Assembly (NCBI GenBank): GCA_900547825.1
Contig: URII01000002.1
Coordinates: 31,249-95,248, forward strand
DNA length: 64,000 nt
Direction: 5' to 3'
From: an uncultured Porphyromonadaceae bacterium
GTDB lineage: Bacteria > Bacteroidota > Bacteroidia > Bacteroidales > Muribaculaceae
Under the pieces are notes generated by a model, which saw only the letters and a list, made by a program, of their open reading frames with translations, had not been told where the DNA came from and did no database searches. A program made the translations under genes and the position numbers. Shown here in pieces: positions 44,001 through 53,400 of this stretch (positions are counted from its first letter, which is position 1; every line of letters begins with the position of its first letter).

Positions 44001-45363
44001 TGAATGTTACGGTGGTGAGTTCAGCGGGCTTGGTATAATCAAACGAGAATGATGTGCCGCTGATGTTTTCAGCCACCACGGTGCCTTGAGGGAGCATGGT
44101 TATGGTGTAAGTGACTCCTGAGGGGTCGAAATATCCGCCGTTGGCTCCTGTGGGAGCGGCCCATGAGAGAGTGAAGGAGTACCCGTCATACGCGGCCTTG
44201 AAGTCGCTTACATTGCCCGGTATATCCTGTCCTACCCATAATTCCTTGGATATTAGGTCGGAATGGGCACCTCCGGGAGTCACTACCTTGGCTGAGAATT
44301 CATACATGCCCGGAGTGGCTACGCTTACAGGCACTTCTATGCCTGAAGCTCCATAGGCTGTTTCGCCTGTGGCTACCTCAATGCCGTCGATATATACGTA
44401 ATATGTCAGAGGGCCGGATCCCATGCCCCAGTCGTCATCGGTTACGGGTGCGTTGAACTTTATGGTGCCGCTGAGCGACGCATCTGTAAAGTCGGCTGCA
44501 AAGCTGCGCACTGGCGAGGGCTTTGTGTCGGTGGGCTGAGGGGTAGTGAAGTGCAGGGCGAAGAATTGCTCTTTGTCGGCGAAGTCATATATCTTCTCGG
44601 CATTGGCAGTGGTGAGATCTATGCTGTAAAGCGATGAGCTGTTTTCGTTGACAGTAACGAAAATGAACCGGCCTGTGGCAGGGTCGATCTCGCCTGAGGT
44701 GGCATAGGCGCTTGTAAGACCTGTTGACGCCACATGTGTGGTTTCGCCTGTTTTCTTGTTTACTGACAGAAGGTTGCCGTTGTAGTCGATGGCATAGAGC
44801 CGTCCTTGCGGGGTAGAGCCAAGGGCATTCCATCCGGTGTATGTGTCGACCCGTTTGTTTGTTATTTCGGTGAAATAGCCCGATGAAGTGTCCATCGTGC
44901 CAAACGAATAGGTGTTTGAGTAACGGTCCTTGAGGAACACAAAAGTCTTTCCGGTGGCTGTGTCGTAAGTGGATGCGAGCAGCGTGCGGTATGCATCGCC
45001 ATAGCGTGATCCGGTAAGTTCGTATGTCACACCGTCGAAAATGTTATAGTCCATCTCTATCGGTGAACCTCCTATTATAAGCCCCGGCTTTGTGGCGAGC
45101 AGATGGCCTCCGCCGTAGACGGCGCCGAAAGTCGCACCATAATCCTCGCCGGTTTTTATTGCCGTTAGGGACGGATCCGAGCCCGAGACGGGAAACGAGT
45201 ACACACCATAGGCCGGTGTGTCGCCCCACGATGCCGCGCTGATCAGCACTCCGTGGGCATAGGCTGGTATGAGAGCCTGTGCCTCAGCGTGTTGCGGCGT
45301 GGTGAGAAACAGTGCCGCGACAACTGCAGCGCCTGTGATTGATTGGTAAATAAATTGTTTCAT
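41059..45363 (-). CDS. Choice-of-anchor/FN3 multidomain secreted protein with T9SS signal
   Basis: About 1434 residues. The start is placed at MKQFIYQSITGAAVVAALFL, which gives a signal peptide; the open frame begins 22 codons earlier. The N-terminal ~270 residues look like a beta-propeller-like repeat region ('TSYTG..' style strands, e.g. 'VDTYTGWNALGSTPQGRLYA'). Then come FN3-like domains and three choice-of-anchor J jelly rolls marked by 'SDDWLVLPPLRLKGGHAYY', 'LPFTESFADGNLTHTVW' and 'NDDWIISPRLNGNAQTISFY'. It ends with a T9SS tail ('YYNLQGVRVDNPTPGIYI'). Paralogous to the proteins at 11149 and 57939. A Crp/Fnr gene lies 158 bp upstream on the same strand. Confidence 0.85.
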   Translation of the reverse strand: MKQFIYQSITGAAVVAALFLTTPQHAEAQALIPAYAHGVLISAASWGDTPAYGVYSFPVSGSDPSLTAIKTGEDYGATFGAVYGGGHLLATKPGLIIGGSPIEMDYNIFDGVTYELTGSRYGDAYRTLLASTYDTATGKTFVFLKDRYSNTYSFGTMDTSSGYFTEITNKRVDTYTGWNALGSTPQGRLYAIDYNGNLLSVNKKTGETTHVASTGLTSAYATSGEIDPATGRFIFVTVNENSSSLYSIDLTTANAEKIYDFADKEQFFALHFTTPQPTDTKPSPVRSFAADFTDASLSGTIKFNAPVTDDDWGMGSGPLTYYVYIDGIEVATGETAYGASGIEVPVSVATPGMYEFSAKVVTPGGAHSDLISKELWVGQDIPGNVSDFKAAYDGYSFTLSWAAPTGANGGYFDPSGVTYTITMLPQGTVVAENISGTSFSFDYTKPAELTTVTFSIMPSYGTASFSPVESNPLVIGNAPEPPFSENFDSGEAKGFTVIDNNLDGVCFRIADGVATLEFGREGYTPIASDDWLVLPPLRLKGGHAYYVGFHAYGQYSMYTERVAAYAATEPSADALAGGTQIVAPVSLNCDKTNPAELGSYFIPESDGEYYIGIYGCSIPDQYALIVDNITVSAGVTATAPAAVTDLTAIPGKNGAIAMTLRYTAPSLNFVGGQLDALTKVEIYRDGTLAGTQTPAMNETMEWTDPEPTEGDHTYTLVPYNGSDTGDPAKITTHIGINRPLPTASVNVTYGSHKGEVVLTWEPVTADITGGEFDASSVTYKVMRVYNRSSELLASGLTECTYTDEFCHPDTEQAAAYYTVIATTRGGDGDPTNTPFVCLGKDYPLPFTESFADGNLTHTVWITGNESLNSVWNINEDSDITYFTSQDKDNGYLYFNTIAGTDKGSFYSGRISLEGVPDAELRFYAVTPNPYAASTITIRIDSGEGFEDVETISLFADQGANMTWKLFKVNLGRYAGKSIRIAFAVETITPFVAIDNITVRGLWPDDLAITAFSAPAAVDAGKPFEITAKVINNGSQPQQDYKVTLYRNNQAVATLPGTQLEPDATAEFTFTETAEAVWGNVEYHVTVDLPDDAVVSDNTSAKASVTVRGNSLPIPEALSTSMADNGAVISWMAPDLESGKADIPVTGGMDDVTPFSIGLAHSQLGADDNTGGWLMIDGDGLPTISDTNLSDPNRCKPAAFMAFDNNEIDWEMFTDNDGDGLSFIAWASVGGRNDDWIISPRLNGNAQTISFYAKSLMDSPESFEVLLSSTGRTTADFTITGERRVASTGQWGRVDIEIPEGTLFFAVRYVSYDNFALMLDNFSFTAAGPTVGLDLKGYNLYCNGLKLNTEPITVETFIHTAAEAGHSYQVTALYSDGESMPSAAVVLQPSGLGQINGDHDLPATYYNLQGVRVDNPTPGIYIRRQGDKATKVLIR

Positions 45364-45521
45364 ACTTTGACCTTTAATGAGTAAAGTGTAAGGGAATTCT
45401 GATGCCAAAAATAATACGGCGCTGATCAAATCCCCTTAATTTAGTTTAAGAAATAACTTAAAGGTCGAAATGTGTGTTGGTATAGATCAATTGTGAAACT
45501 TTCAGGATGGTTTGAAGCAGA

Positions 45522-46121
45522 TTATTTCTTCAGGTATTCACGTTTGAGTTTGCTGAAATATTCGGGAGTTATGCCGAGATATGAGGCGATTATGCGCTGT
45601 GGCACTTTCTCTATGATGTAAGGGCGGTCACCGAGCATTTTTTTGTAGCGTTCGCGGGCACTTCCGTTAATTACAGATGCGTTTTTATGTTCCTGAAAAA
45701 ACATTTCGCCATAGGCATAGTGAAGCATGTAGAGTGCCAGCTCGTGATATTTCCCCACCAGATCCCAAAAGTCGCTGTGGCTTATGCGCAGCAGCTGGGT
45801 TTCGCAACATGCCTCGACAGAGTAGTAGGATGGGCGATGCATTACAAACGAGTGTTTTGACATGAAGATAGTTCCCGGAAGGGCGAATGCGAATGTGCGT
45901 TCGCGCATGCTGTCCATGTCGGTGAAGCGGACTATTCCGTCGCGCACTATGAACACATCGGGACAATAGCGATCCATTTCAATCACTACATCGCCTGCCT
46001 GAAAAGTCTGTAGCTCACCGCGTTGAAGCATGGCGTCGATGCCTTCGCCTTCCGGAAGATAGCCCAGCTCATCGTGAAGCAGCTGTTTCAGTTTGTCATC
46101 GGATGGTTTGTTGACGTGCAT
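45522..46121 (-). CDS. Crp/Fnr family transcription regulator
   Basis: 199 residues: cyclic-nucleotide-binding fold (about 25-120, with 'FQAGDVVIEMDRYCPDVFIV'), a dimerisation helix and a short C-terminal helix-turn-helix ('VPQRIIASYLGITPEYFSKL'). The phosphate-binding cassette is not conserved, so the signal is unknown. Same-strand and upstream of the anchor/FN3 gene at 41059-45363. It is distant in sequence from the regulators at 14394 and 61149, which resemble each other more. Confidence 0.88.
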   Translation of the reverse strand: MHVNKPSDDKLKQLLHDELGYLPEGEGIDAMLQRGELQTFQAGDVVIEMDRYCPDVFIVRDGIVRFTDMDSMRERTFAFALPGTIFMSKHSFVMHRPSYYSVEACCETQLLRISHSDFWDLVGKYHELALYMLHYAYGEMFFQEHKNASVINGSARERYKKMLGDRPYIIEKVPQRIIASYLGITPEYFSKLKREYLKK

Positions 46122-46210
46122 GGATAGTGTGTCAGTCCGTTTTTTCGTCGGTAAATATAGGCAAATTTTTCAATACCGGCTGACAGTTATGATTTTTTGT
46201 GACGGATGCA

Positions 46211-49045
46211 TCAGGGGTGTGGTGGACGGCGTCCCGGTCCTCCGGGTCCATGTCCCCGTCCCGGACCGGGGCCCCACATGTCGTTGCGGCTCTGGGGTTC
46301 GTTGCCTTTGCCGAAGGTGTTGAAGCGGTAGGCCACGCTGACCATAAAGTAGCGTGTGAGGGTGTTGTAGGTGGCGTCGTCGATATAGTTGGCTGTGACG
46401 TTGCGGCTTACGTTGCTTTTCTGCTGGAGCAGGTCGTAGGCTTTGAGGGCGAACGTGAGCGAACGGTCGCGCAGGCAGCTGTAGGAGAGGGTGGCGTTCC
46501 ACATCCACTGGTTGTTGTCGAATCCTTCGGAATAGCCTGATGTGCCCGTATAGGTAAGGTCCGTGCCGATGGTTATGCCCCACGGACTTACGTATGATCC
46601 GGTGAATGTGCCTCCATAGGTGTGCACGGTCATGTTGCCTGTGGAGCGTAGTGTGTTGGCGGTGTGCTGTATGTTGTAGTAAGGGCGCAGCTCGAGGTCG
46701 AGATCCTTGGGCCGGAAGGCGATGGAGAAGGATTCGCCCACACGCAGTGATCCGGAGGTGTTGCGTTGGTTGTCGTTGAAGCCTATGGAGTGGTCGTAGG
46801 ATAGGAAGAGGTGGTTGGAGAAGAGCCAGCGCTTGTCGCGCAGAGGCATGGAGATCATGTTCATGAGGCGTCCGTTCCACACGCCGTTGACATTGCGGTA
46901 TTCGGTGAGCTGTCCTCCGGTCTCGGGATTGAAGGTGGTGGTGGACACGATGGAGTTCTGTGTGGCGGAGATGAAGCCCATGAGCATTATGGAGCGCTGG
47001 AGCGCAGGGTTATAGTCCTGGAAGCGCAGGCGGATGTTGTGGGTGAACGAGGGGTCAAGTTCCGGATTACCTACCACGATGCGCAGGGGGTCGCTCATGT
47101 CGGGCACGGGTTGCAACTGGCTCATGGACGGTTGGGAGGCACGGCCATGGTAGAATATGTTGAACGACCGGTTTTTGCCTGATTTGTAGCGGTAGCGCAG
47201 GAATGGCGCGAAGTTCCATACATGGCGTGCGGGAATGGAACGGGCGTTGTCCATCAGGTCGCGGCTTTCGGAGGTCTGCGGCACTATCGACAGTCCGGCG
47301 TCAAGGTTATGGGTTTTCGACACATGCTGATAGCCTATGCGTATGTCCTGGTTGAAATAGTTGTTGCGGAAGCGGTCGCTGAGCTGCTCGTTGAGTTCCT
47401 CGCGGGCATAGTCGAGGAGCGGGTCGGCGGCGTATGTGCGGGGATTCGAAAGCAGATCCGCCACTGGGTCGGGGAGGTCATAGACAAGCTTGTCGGCATC
47501 GTTCCACCGGTAGCTCATGCGGTAGGCGAATGTGAGGAAATTGCCTTTGGCCACGTTGCCGAGCGGTTCGGTCCATGTGACACGGCCGGCGGCTGTATGG
47601 CTCCATGTGTGGCTGTCGGCCCACTGGTTATAGGCTTCGTCGCTGTCGTCGAGCAGGAAAAATTCATTGAGCGATTCGGTGAGATCCTTTTCTCGGACAT
47701 TGCTGTAGTTGTATCGGCCCATGATGGAGAACGAACGGCCCCGGTGGCGCCGGAAGCGGTGGCTGTAGATGGATGTTATGCCGAATTCGGTGGAGCGACC
47801 GTCGGACGATGCGAGGTTGACGCTGCGGTTCACCGGCTCGCGGAGGCCTGAGAGTGTCAGGGTGGAGTCGGCGGAGGCCGAGCGGTTGTCGTTGAACGAG
47901 AAGCGCGGGCGCACCTCGAGGGTGTTGAATGAATCGGGGTTCCACAGCACACGGAAATCACCGCGCACGGAGTGGCCCTTGTCGCGTGAATGCCGTCCGG
48001 TCATGGCATAGGAGGTGGAGTCGGTGAAAAGATACTGGCGCTCGCGGTTTTCGATGTTGTCGCGGTCGGAATAGCTGTAGAACACATTTCCTCCTACGCG
48101 CAGTATTTCTTCGCGGCCCACGTTGAAATTCAGGCCGATGGCTTTTGTGGCGTTAAGGCCGTTGTCGCCTCCGAAACGGCGGAATCGTCCGGCATTGCCG
48201 TCGGCGAATCCGGGTTCGTTGATGTTGTTGAAATTGCCGAGCAGTGTGAGCTGGTTGCCGTTCCAGAACCGGTTGACATTGAATGTGCCCATATAGCGGC
48301 TGTCGGTGCCGTAGCCGGCCTCGGCGTTGCCGAACCATCCGTTGTTGTGGCCTTTCTTCACGGTGAGGTTGATAACGGTCTCGTCCTCTCCGTCGTCAAC
48401 GCCTGTAAGGCGTGCGAGATCACTCTTGCGGTCCACCACCTGAAGTTTGTCAACCATATTCACAGGGAGGTTTTTTGACGCCACAGTGGGGTCATCGCCG
48501 AAGAATTCCTTGCCGTCGACAAGTATTTTTGTGACCTCGCGTCCGTTGGCTGTGATTTTACCGTCGGACCCAACTTCCACCCCGGGGAGGCGTTTCAGCA
48601 GGTCTTCCACTACCGCGTTGGGCTGGCTCTGATATGAGTCGGCATTGAATTCCACGGTGTCCTCCATTACTTTTATCTGAGTCTTTACGGCCACTACGCT
48701 GACTTCGTCGAGCATCTGCGATTTGTCGCTCAGGGTTATGGGTTTTACGTCCACATCGGCCGAATCGACAGTTACGGACTGTTCGGCTGCGGCCAGACCT
48801 ATATAGGTGGCTTCGATCACATAGCGGCCCGGCTTCACATGGGTAATCGTGTAGTGCCCGCCGAGATCAGCTTTCACGCCTGTTATGTAGGAGGAATCGG
48901 CAGCCGACAGAAGTCTTACGGTGGCATCGACGGGGTCGCCGTTGCGGTCGGTCACTGTGCCGGTGATTGTGGCAGCCATCGCGGAGACGGCCGCAAGGAG
49001 TATGGTCGCCATGGCGGCGAACTTGCAGAGCAGGGTGGGTTTCAT
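46211..49045 (-). CDS. TonB-dependent-receptor-like outer-membrane beta-barrel protein
   Basis: 944 residues. Signal peptide (to about 24), a carboxypeptidase-regulatory-like beta sandwich (about 25-105, 'ITGTVTDRNGDPVDATVRLL'), a plug-like domain ('EDLLKRLPGVEVGSDGKITA', about 147-230) and a long beta-barrel of the OMP_b-brl_3 type to near the end. The C-terminus is Gly/Pro/Arg-rich instead of the usual terminal Phe strand. There is no adjacent SusD, ABC or TonB gene. It may import metal or peptide ligands; substrate unknown. The upstream minus-strand region 49046-49116 carries no clear promoter. Confidence 0.85.
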   Translation of the reverse strand: MKPTLLCKFAAMATILLAAVSAMAATITGTVTDRNGDPVDATVRLLSAADSSYITGVKADLGGHYTITHVKPGRYVIEATYIGLAAAEQSVTVDSADVDVKPITLSDKSQMLDEVSVVAVKTQIKVMEDTVEFNADSYQSQPNAVVEDLLKRLPGVEVGSDGKITANGREVTKILVDGKEFFGDDPTVASKNLPVNMVDKLQVVDRKSDLARLTGVDDGEDETVINLTVKKGHNNGWFGNAEAGYGTDSRYMGTFNVNRFWNGNQLTLLGNFNNINEPGFADGNAGRFRRFGGDNGLNATKAIGLNFNVGREEILRVGGNVFYSYSDRDNIENRERQYLFTDSTSYAMTGRHSRDKGHSVRGDFRVLWNPDSFNTLEVRPRFSFNDNRSASADSTLTLSGLREPVNRSVNLASSDGRSTEFGITSIYSHRFRRHRGRSFSIMGRYNYSNVREKDLTESLNEFFLLDDSDEAYNQWADSHTWSHTAAGRVTWTEPLGNVAKGNFLTFAYRMSYRWNDADKLVYDLPDPVADLLSNPRTYAADPLLDYAREELNEQLSDRFRNNYFNQDIRIGYQHVSKTHNLDAGLSIVPQTSESRDLMDNARSIPARHVWNFAPFLRYRYKSGKNRSFNIFYHGRASQPSMSQLQPVPDMSDPLRIVVGNPELDPSFTHNIRLRFQDYNPALQRSIMLMGFISATQNSIVSTTTFNPETGGQLTEYRNVNGVWNGRLMNMISMPLRDKRWLFSNHLFLSYDHSIGFNDNQRNTSGSLRVGESFSIAFRPKDLDLELRPYYNIQHTANTLRSTGNMTVHTYGGTFTGSYVSPWGITIGTDLTYTGTSGYSEGFDNNQWMWNATLSYSCLRDRSLTFALKAYDLLQQKSNVSRNVTANYIDDATYNTLTRYFMVSVAYRFNTFGKGNEPQSRNDMWGPGPGRGHGPGGPGRRPPHP

Positions 49046-49176
49046 ATGGTGTACCTGTTATGGATTGACTATTATACGACAACGTTTGGTGAAAAAGGTT
49101 TAAACAGCTTCTAAAATTGGTTATTTTTTCTCGCCCGGATTGTTATAGAATAAACTGTATTAAAACGCTTGAAATT

Positions 49177-49551
49177 ATGAAACGCCACAATTTACTTCTC
49201 ATTACGGCCGCCATGGCAGTCACGGCCTGTGGCGGCTGCGCCCTGCTGCCGGGCGACCTCGGAACAAGTGTGTCGGTGTCGGCGGGCAAAAATGCCGGCC
49301 CTGCCGATGTATGGGGCTCATGGAACTATCCTCCATATTATTATCCGAATTATTATCCTTGGGGCGGTGGCCCGTGGGGTGGTGGTTCGGTGGTTGCCAA
49401 TGTGGCTCCGTCACGCATTCCGGTGGTGGTGCCCTCGGTCAGGCCGCAGTTCCGGCCCAATCCGTTGCCGGGCTCCAATCCCCGTCCGGGTTCCAATCCT
49501 ATGATGCGTCCGGGCGGCAGTGTCCGGCCCACGGTGAGCCCTGATTTCTGA
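49177..49551 (+). CDS. Small Gly/Pro-rich lipoprotein
   Basis: About 125 residues. Starts at MKRHNLLLITAAMAVTAC, with lipobox VTA-C18 (a second Cys at 21). The rest is low complexity: Tyr/Pro/Trp/Gly-rich ('YYYPNYYPWGGGPWGGG') and then Pro/Arg-rich ('FRPNPLPGSNPRPGSNP'). No fold is predicted. The start 20 codons upstream in the same frame lacks a signal sequence and is rejected. Role unknown, probably an envelope-anchored disordered protein. Confidence 0.7.
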   Translation: MKRHNLLLITAAMAVTACGGCALLPGDLGTSVSVSAGKNAGPADVWGSWNYPPYYYPNYYPWGGGPWGGGSVVANVAPSRIPVVVPSVRPQFRPNPLPGSNPRPGSNPMMRPGGSVRPTVSPDF

Positions 49552-49560
49552 CAGAATGGT

Positions 49561-49592
49561 TTTGGCTGCGTGAGGCTTTTTGCTTAAATTTG
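49561..49592 (+). promoter_or_regulatory. Promoter of the 49640-55770 operon
   Basis: TTTG (49561-49564), a 20-nt spacer and TAAATTTG (49585-49592). Transcription would start near 49598, which rules out the in-frame start at 49580 and supports the ATG at 49640. Confidence 0.7.
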
Positions 49593-49639
49593 CGGTTGGG
49601 TGTGCCGGAGTGTGCACCCCGAATGTCACAATTCCGCAA

Positions 49640-50413
49640 ATGAAAAGTCTTCTCTTTATATTTACAGCTCTGGCGGCTTTGGGGTCGATAGTCTCGTCGT
49701 GTGCGTCAGGCACTAATGAGGTAACTGAGGTTATGGATTCGGACGATGTGCTCGACAGGGTGCTGTATTCCGATTCGTTCTGTACGGTGGCACAGCCGTT
49801 GGAGGAAATGCCGGATCCCACCGTGGGATTGCCGACACGTAATCTCGGCGATTACGGCAAACTGTTCAACGACAGCAATTATATCCATTGGGCCGAGGGT
49901 GAGAAAATAGGCATAGATCCGTTGGACGACACACGTTCGCATCTGTTTACGCGGCGCCCGCTTGTCAAGATAGTGTCGAATCCCGATTTCCATGTGGCCC
50001 GGCTGACTCATTCAGTGCCATATCTGGTGCCGGAGGCGGCAGCCATGCTGCATGAGATAGGGCGGCGGTTCAACGATTCATTAGAGCGCCGTGGCGGCGG
50101 GGCCTACCGGATAAAGGTCACGAGTGTGACCCGCACCCCGGAGTGTGTGGCGCGCCTGCGCAGGGTGAATCCCAACGCAGTGGATTCGTCGGTGCACAAA
50201 CTCGCCACCACGGTGGATATATCCTATTCCAATTTTGTATGCGACAATGCCGATGTGGTGCACCGCTCGGCTGCCGACATGAAGAATCTTCTCGCCGAAG
50301 TGCTTTTGGCCATGCGTGAGGAGGGCAAATGTCTTGTAAAGTATGAGTACAAGCAGGCATGTTTCCACATAACCTGCACATCCCGATATGCTTATGGGCG
50401 AAAACAGGAATGA
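49640..50413 (+). CDS. DUF5715-like lipoprotein, possible M15-type peptidoglycan peptidase fold
   Basis: About 257 residues. Lipobox VSS-C21. The second half ('YRIKVTSVTRTPECVARLRR', then 'NPNAVDSSVHKLATTVDISY') resembles the S-x-H and D-x-S/H zinc motifs of VanY/M15 D,D-carboxypeptidases as in DUF5715 proteins, so cell-wall trimming is possible, not proven. First gene of an operon with an AsmA-like protein, overlapping it by 26 bp. Confidence 0.75.
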   Translation: MKSLLFIFTALAALGSIVSSCASGTNEVTEVMDSDDVLDRVLYSDSFCTVAQPLEEMPDPTVGLPTRNLGDYGKLFNDSNYIHWAEGEKIGIDPLDDTRSHLFTRRPLVKIVSNPDFHVARLTHSVPYLVPEAAAMLHEIGRRFNDSLERRGGGAYRIKVTSVTRTPECVARLRRVNPNAVDSSVHKLATTVDISYSNFVCDNADVVHRSAADMKNLLAEVLLAMREEGKCLVKYEYKQACFHITCTSRYAYGRKQE

Positions 50414-53400
50414 ACATCACGCGGCTGATGCTACGGATGCCCCCGTGAAGAAACGCAAACGCCGTCCATTGTGGTGGCGCATAGTGAAATGGATCATAAT
50501 TGCCGTGGTGGTACTGGCATTGCTGATAGTACTCGCCATAGGAACGGCTGTGATGATACTTACTCCGGAAAAGCTGACTCCGCTGGTGGAGAAATATGCG
50601 TCGGAATATCTTGACGCCGATGTGAAAGTGGCGAGAGTGGAGCTGAAATACTGGTCCACTTTTCCGCGGCTGGAACTTACGGTTGATTCGCTGGATATAG
50701 TGTCGCGCTCGCTTGGCGGTGTTCCGGCAGCGGAGAAAGGCAGGTTGCCCCAATGGAGCGATTCGCTGGCCTCAGTGGAGCGGTTCCATGCAGGCGTGAA
50801 TATTCTTGAGCTGCTGCGCTATTCGGTGGTGCTTGACAATGTGGAACTGAGCAATCCGAGGCTCAATGCTGTGATAGTCAACGATTCGGTGGCTAACTTC
50901 AATATCGTGCCCCCCTCGGCCGAGGAGGACACTGTGCCGTCGGCTCTCGGTGTGCCGAAGATCTCGCTTGACCGCTTTTCGCTCAATGGAAGTTTTCCGA
51001 TACGTTACTTCAATCTGGCTGATTCCACTGAGGCGGAACTTACGCTGCGTCCTTCGGTGATAGAGGGGCATGAGGCTCCGGTGTACAAACTCACGTTTGG
51101 CGGCGAAGGCGGGGTTGTAATGCCCGGAATGCCGCGGTTGCGCTCCATAACTTTCGGTCTTGACGGCCGGATAGACTGGGATTATGACAATCCTTCGGAG
51201 GTGGGGTTGCGCGATTTCATTGTGGAGCTGGGCCCTGTGGGGGCACAGTTCAGCACTGTAATGGCGATGGCTGACGATGCGCTGACGGTAAAGACACTGG
51301 ATTTCAACCTGAAACCTGTGGATGTTGCGCGTCTCATAGCATGGCTTCCGGCTGAGTGGGCAGGCCCGGCAAAGGCTGTAAAGACAAATATGACCGTCGC
51401 GGGCTCGGTGAAACTGTTGAAACCATATAAATTGGGCAGTGACAGAATGCCGTCGCTTACCGCATCGCTGTCGGTGCCCTCATGCCGGCTGGTTTACCGC
51501 AACATGCTTCTGAATGATATCGTGGCTGAACTCAAGGCCGATATCGACGGAGCGGACATGAACAGGTCGGTGATAAATGTGGAAAGACTGAAGGTAATAG
51601 GGCGCGGAGTAGGTTTCGAGACCTCTCTCGTTGCCCGTAAACTCCTGTCCGATCCTACTGTGACGGGTTGGTTCAAGGGCGGAATACGCTTTGAGAACCT
51701 TGCCCCGGAGGTGTGGAAGCTGTTGCCGTGCACCATGCGCGGCGACATGGTGGCCGACACTGAATTCGATCTGCGCAAGAGCATGCTCGACAGGGCGAAT
51801 TTCCACCGGCTGAATATCAACGGCGATGTGAACCTTACGGATTTCACCATGCGGATGAACGACGAGAGCATGGACGCCTATGTGCGTCATGCCCGGCTGA
51901 GATTCAGCGCCGGACATGCCGTGGAGGGGGATCAGGGCCGCATAGACTCGCTCCTGGCTGTGGGGATGCGCATTGACACCATGGCCATGAACATGATGCC
52001 TCTACAGATCACCGGAAAGGATCTTTCGGCCGGCATAGGTGTGGAGAACCGCAGGGCCACGCTGGCCCCCGGCGCCATAGTGCCGCTTGGAGGCCGTGTA
52101 ACCGCCTCACGGGTTAAAATCAACAATTATTCGGACTCAAGTGTGATTGTGCTGCGTGACATCCTGGGCCGCGCATCGCTGCGGAGGTTTGAGAACGAGG
52201 CCCGGCGTCCGCAATTGCTTATGGCGTTTGATGCGGGGCGTATATTTTACCGTGACACCGTCAACCGCCTTTCGTTGGCCGACTCGCATGTGGGCTTGCA
52301 GCTCCATCCCAACAAGAGGCCGAGGATGAATGCGGCCACAGGGGCCATTTTCGACTCCATAAGGGTGGCGCGTCCTGAGCTCAGGGCCGATTCGGTTTAT
52401 GCTTTGGCCAGGGCAGAGGCCCGTGCGCAACGCATGGCTCGACGCGCGGCCTCGGGTGATACCGTGCGTCGCCGCCGTGACGATGGCCGCGACCGCATAG
52501 ACATGCGTGCCGACAAGGAAACCCAGTCGCTGCTTAAATGGTTTGATGCGTCAGGATCGATAAAGGCAGCCCGCGGACGGCTGATGACTCCTTTGTTCCC
52601 GCTCCGCAACAGGCTCAGAAATGTGGATGTGAGGTTCAATATGGACAGTATCATAGTGCGTGACACCCGAATAGAGAGCGGCAGGAGTGATTTCACATTC
52701 AACGGACATATAACCAACTTTGTGGATGCGCTCACCAAGCGGCGGGGCGTTATAAATGCCGAGCTTTCGGTGAGAAGCGACACCGTGGATGTGAACGAGC
52801 TGACACAGGCCGCATATCTCGGGGCCGCTTACTCGGAGGCGCTGACCCGTGGCACGGCTGTGCGTATTGCCGACAGCGAGAGCGACGAGGCCATGCAGAG
52901 GGCTGTTGAGGCTACGGCATCCGACTCTGTGATGGGGGCCTTGCTGATACCTGTGAATGTCGACGCCACCCTTAAAGTGCGTTCCCGCAACATAATATAC
53001 AGCGACATTGTGCTGCACCGCTTCCGTGGAGAGGTGCTGTTGCATGACGGAGCGCTGAATCTGCGGCGCCTATCGGCTTCAAGCGATGTGGGATCCGTGG
53101 ATTTGACCGCCCTTTACACAGCCCCCACCAAGCAGGACATGTCGCTTGCCATGGGGCTGGATGTACATAATTTCCGCATCGACAAGTTCACAAAGATGTT
53201 CCCTGCGGTGGATTCGCTGCTGCCGGCGCTGTCGAGTTTCTCAGGTGTGATAAATGCCGAGCTTGCCGTCACAACAGCAGTGGAACCGAACATGGATGTG
53301 AACCTTGCGTCGCTCAACGCCGTGCTGAAGATTTCGGGCGATTCGCTCGTGGTGATGGATCCGGAAACCTTCAAAACCGTGTCGAAATGGCTGCTGTTCA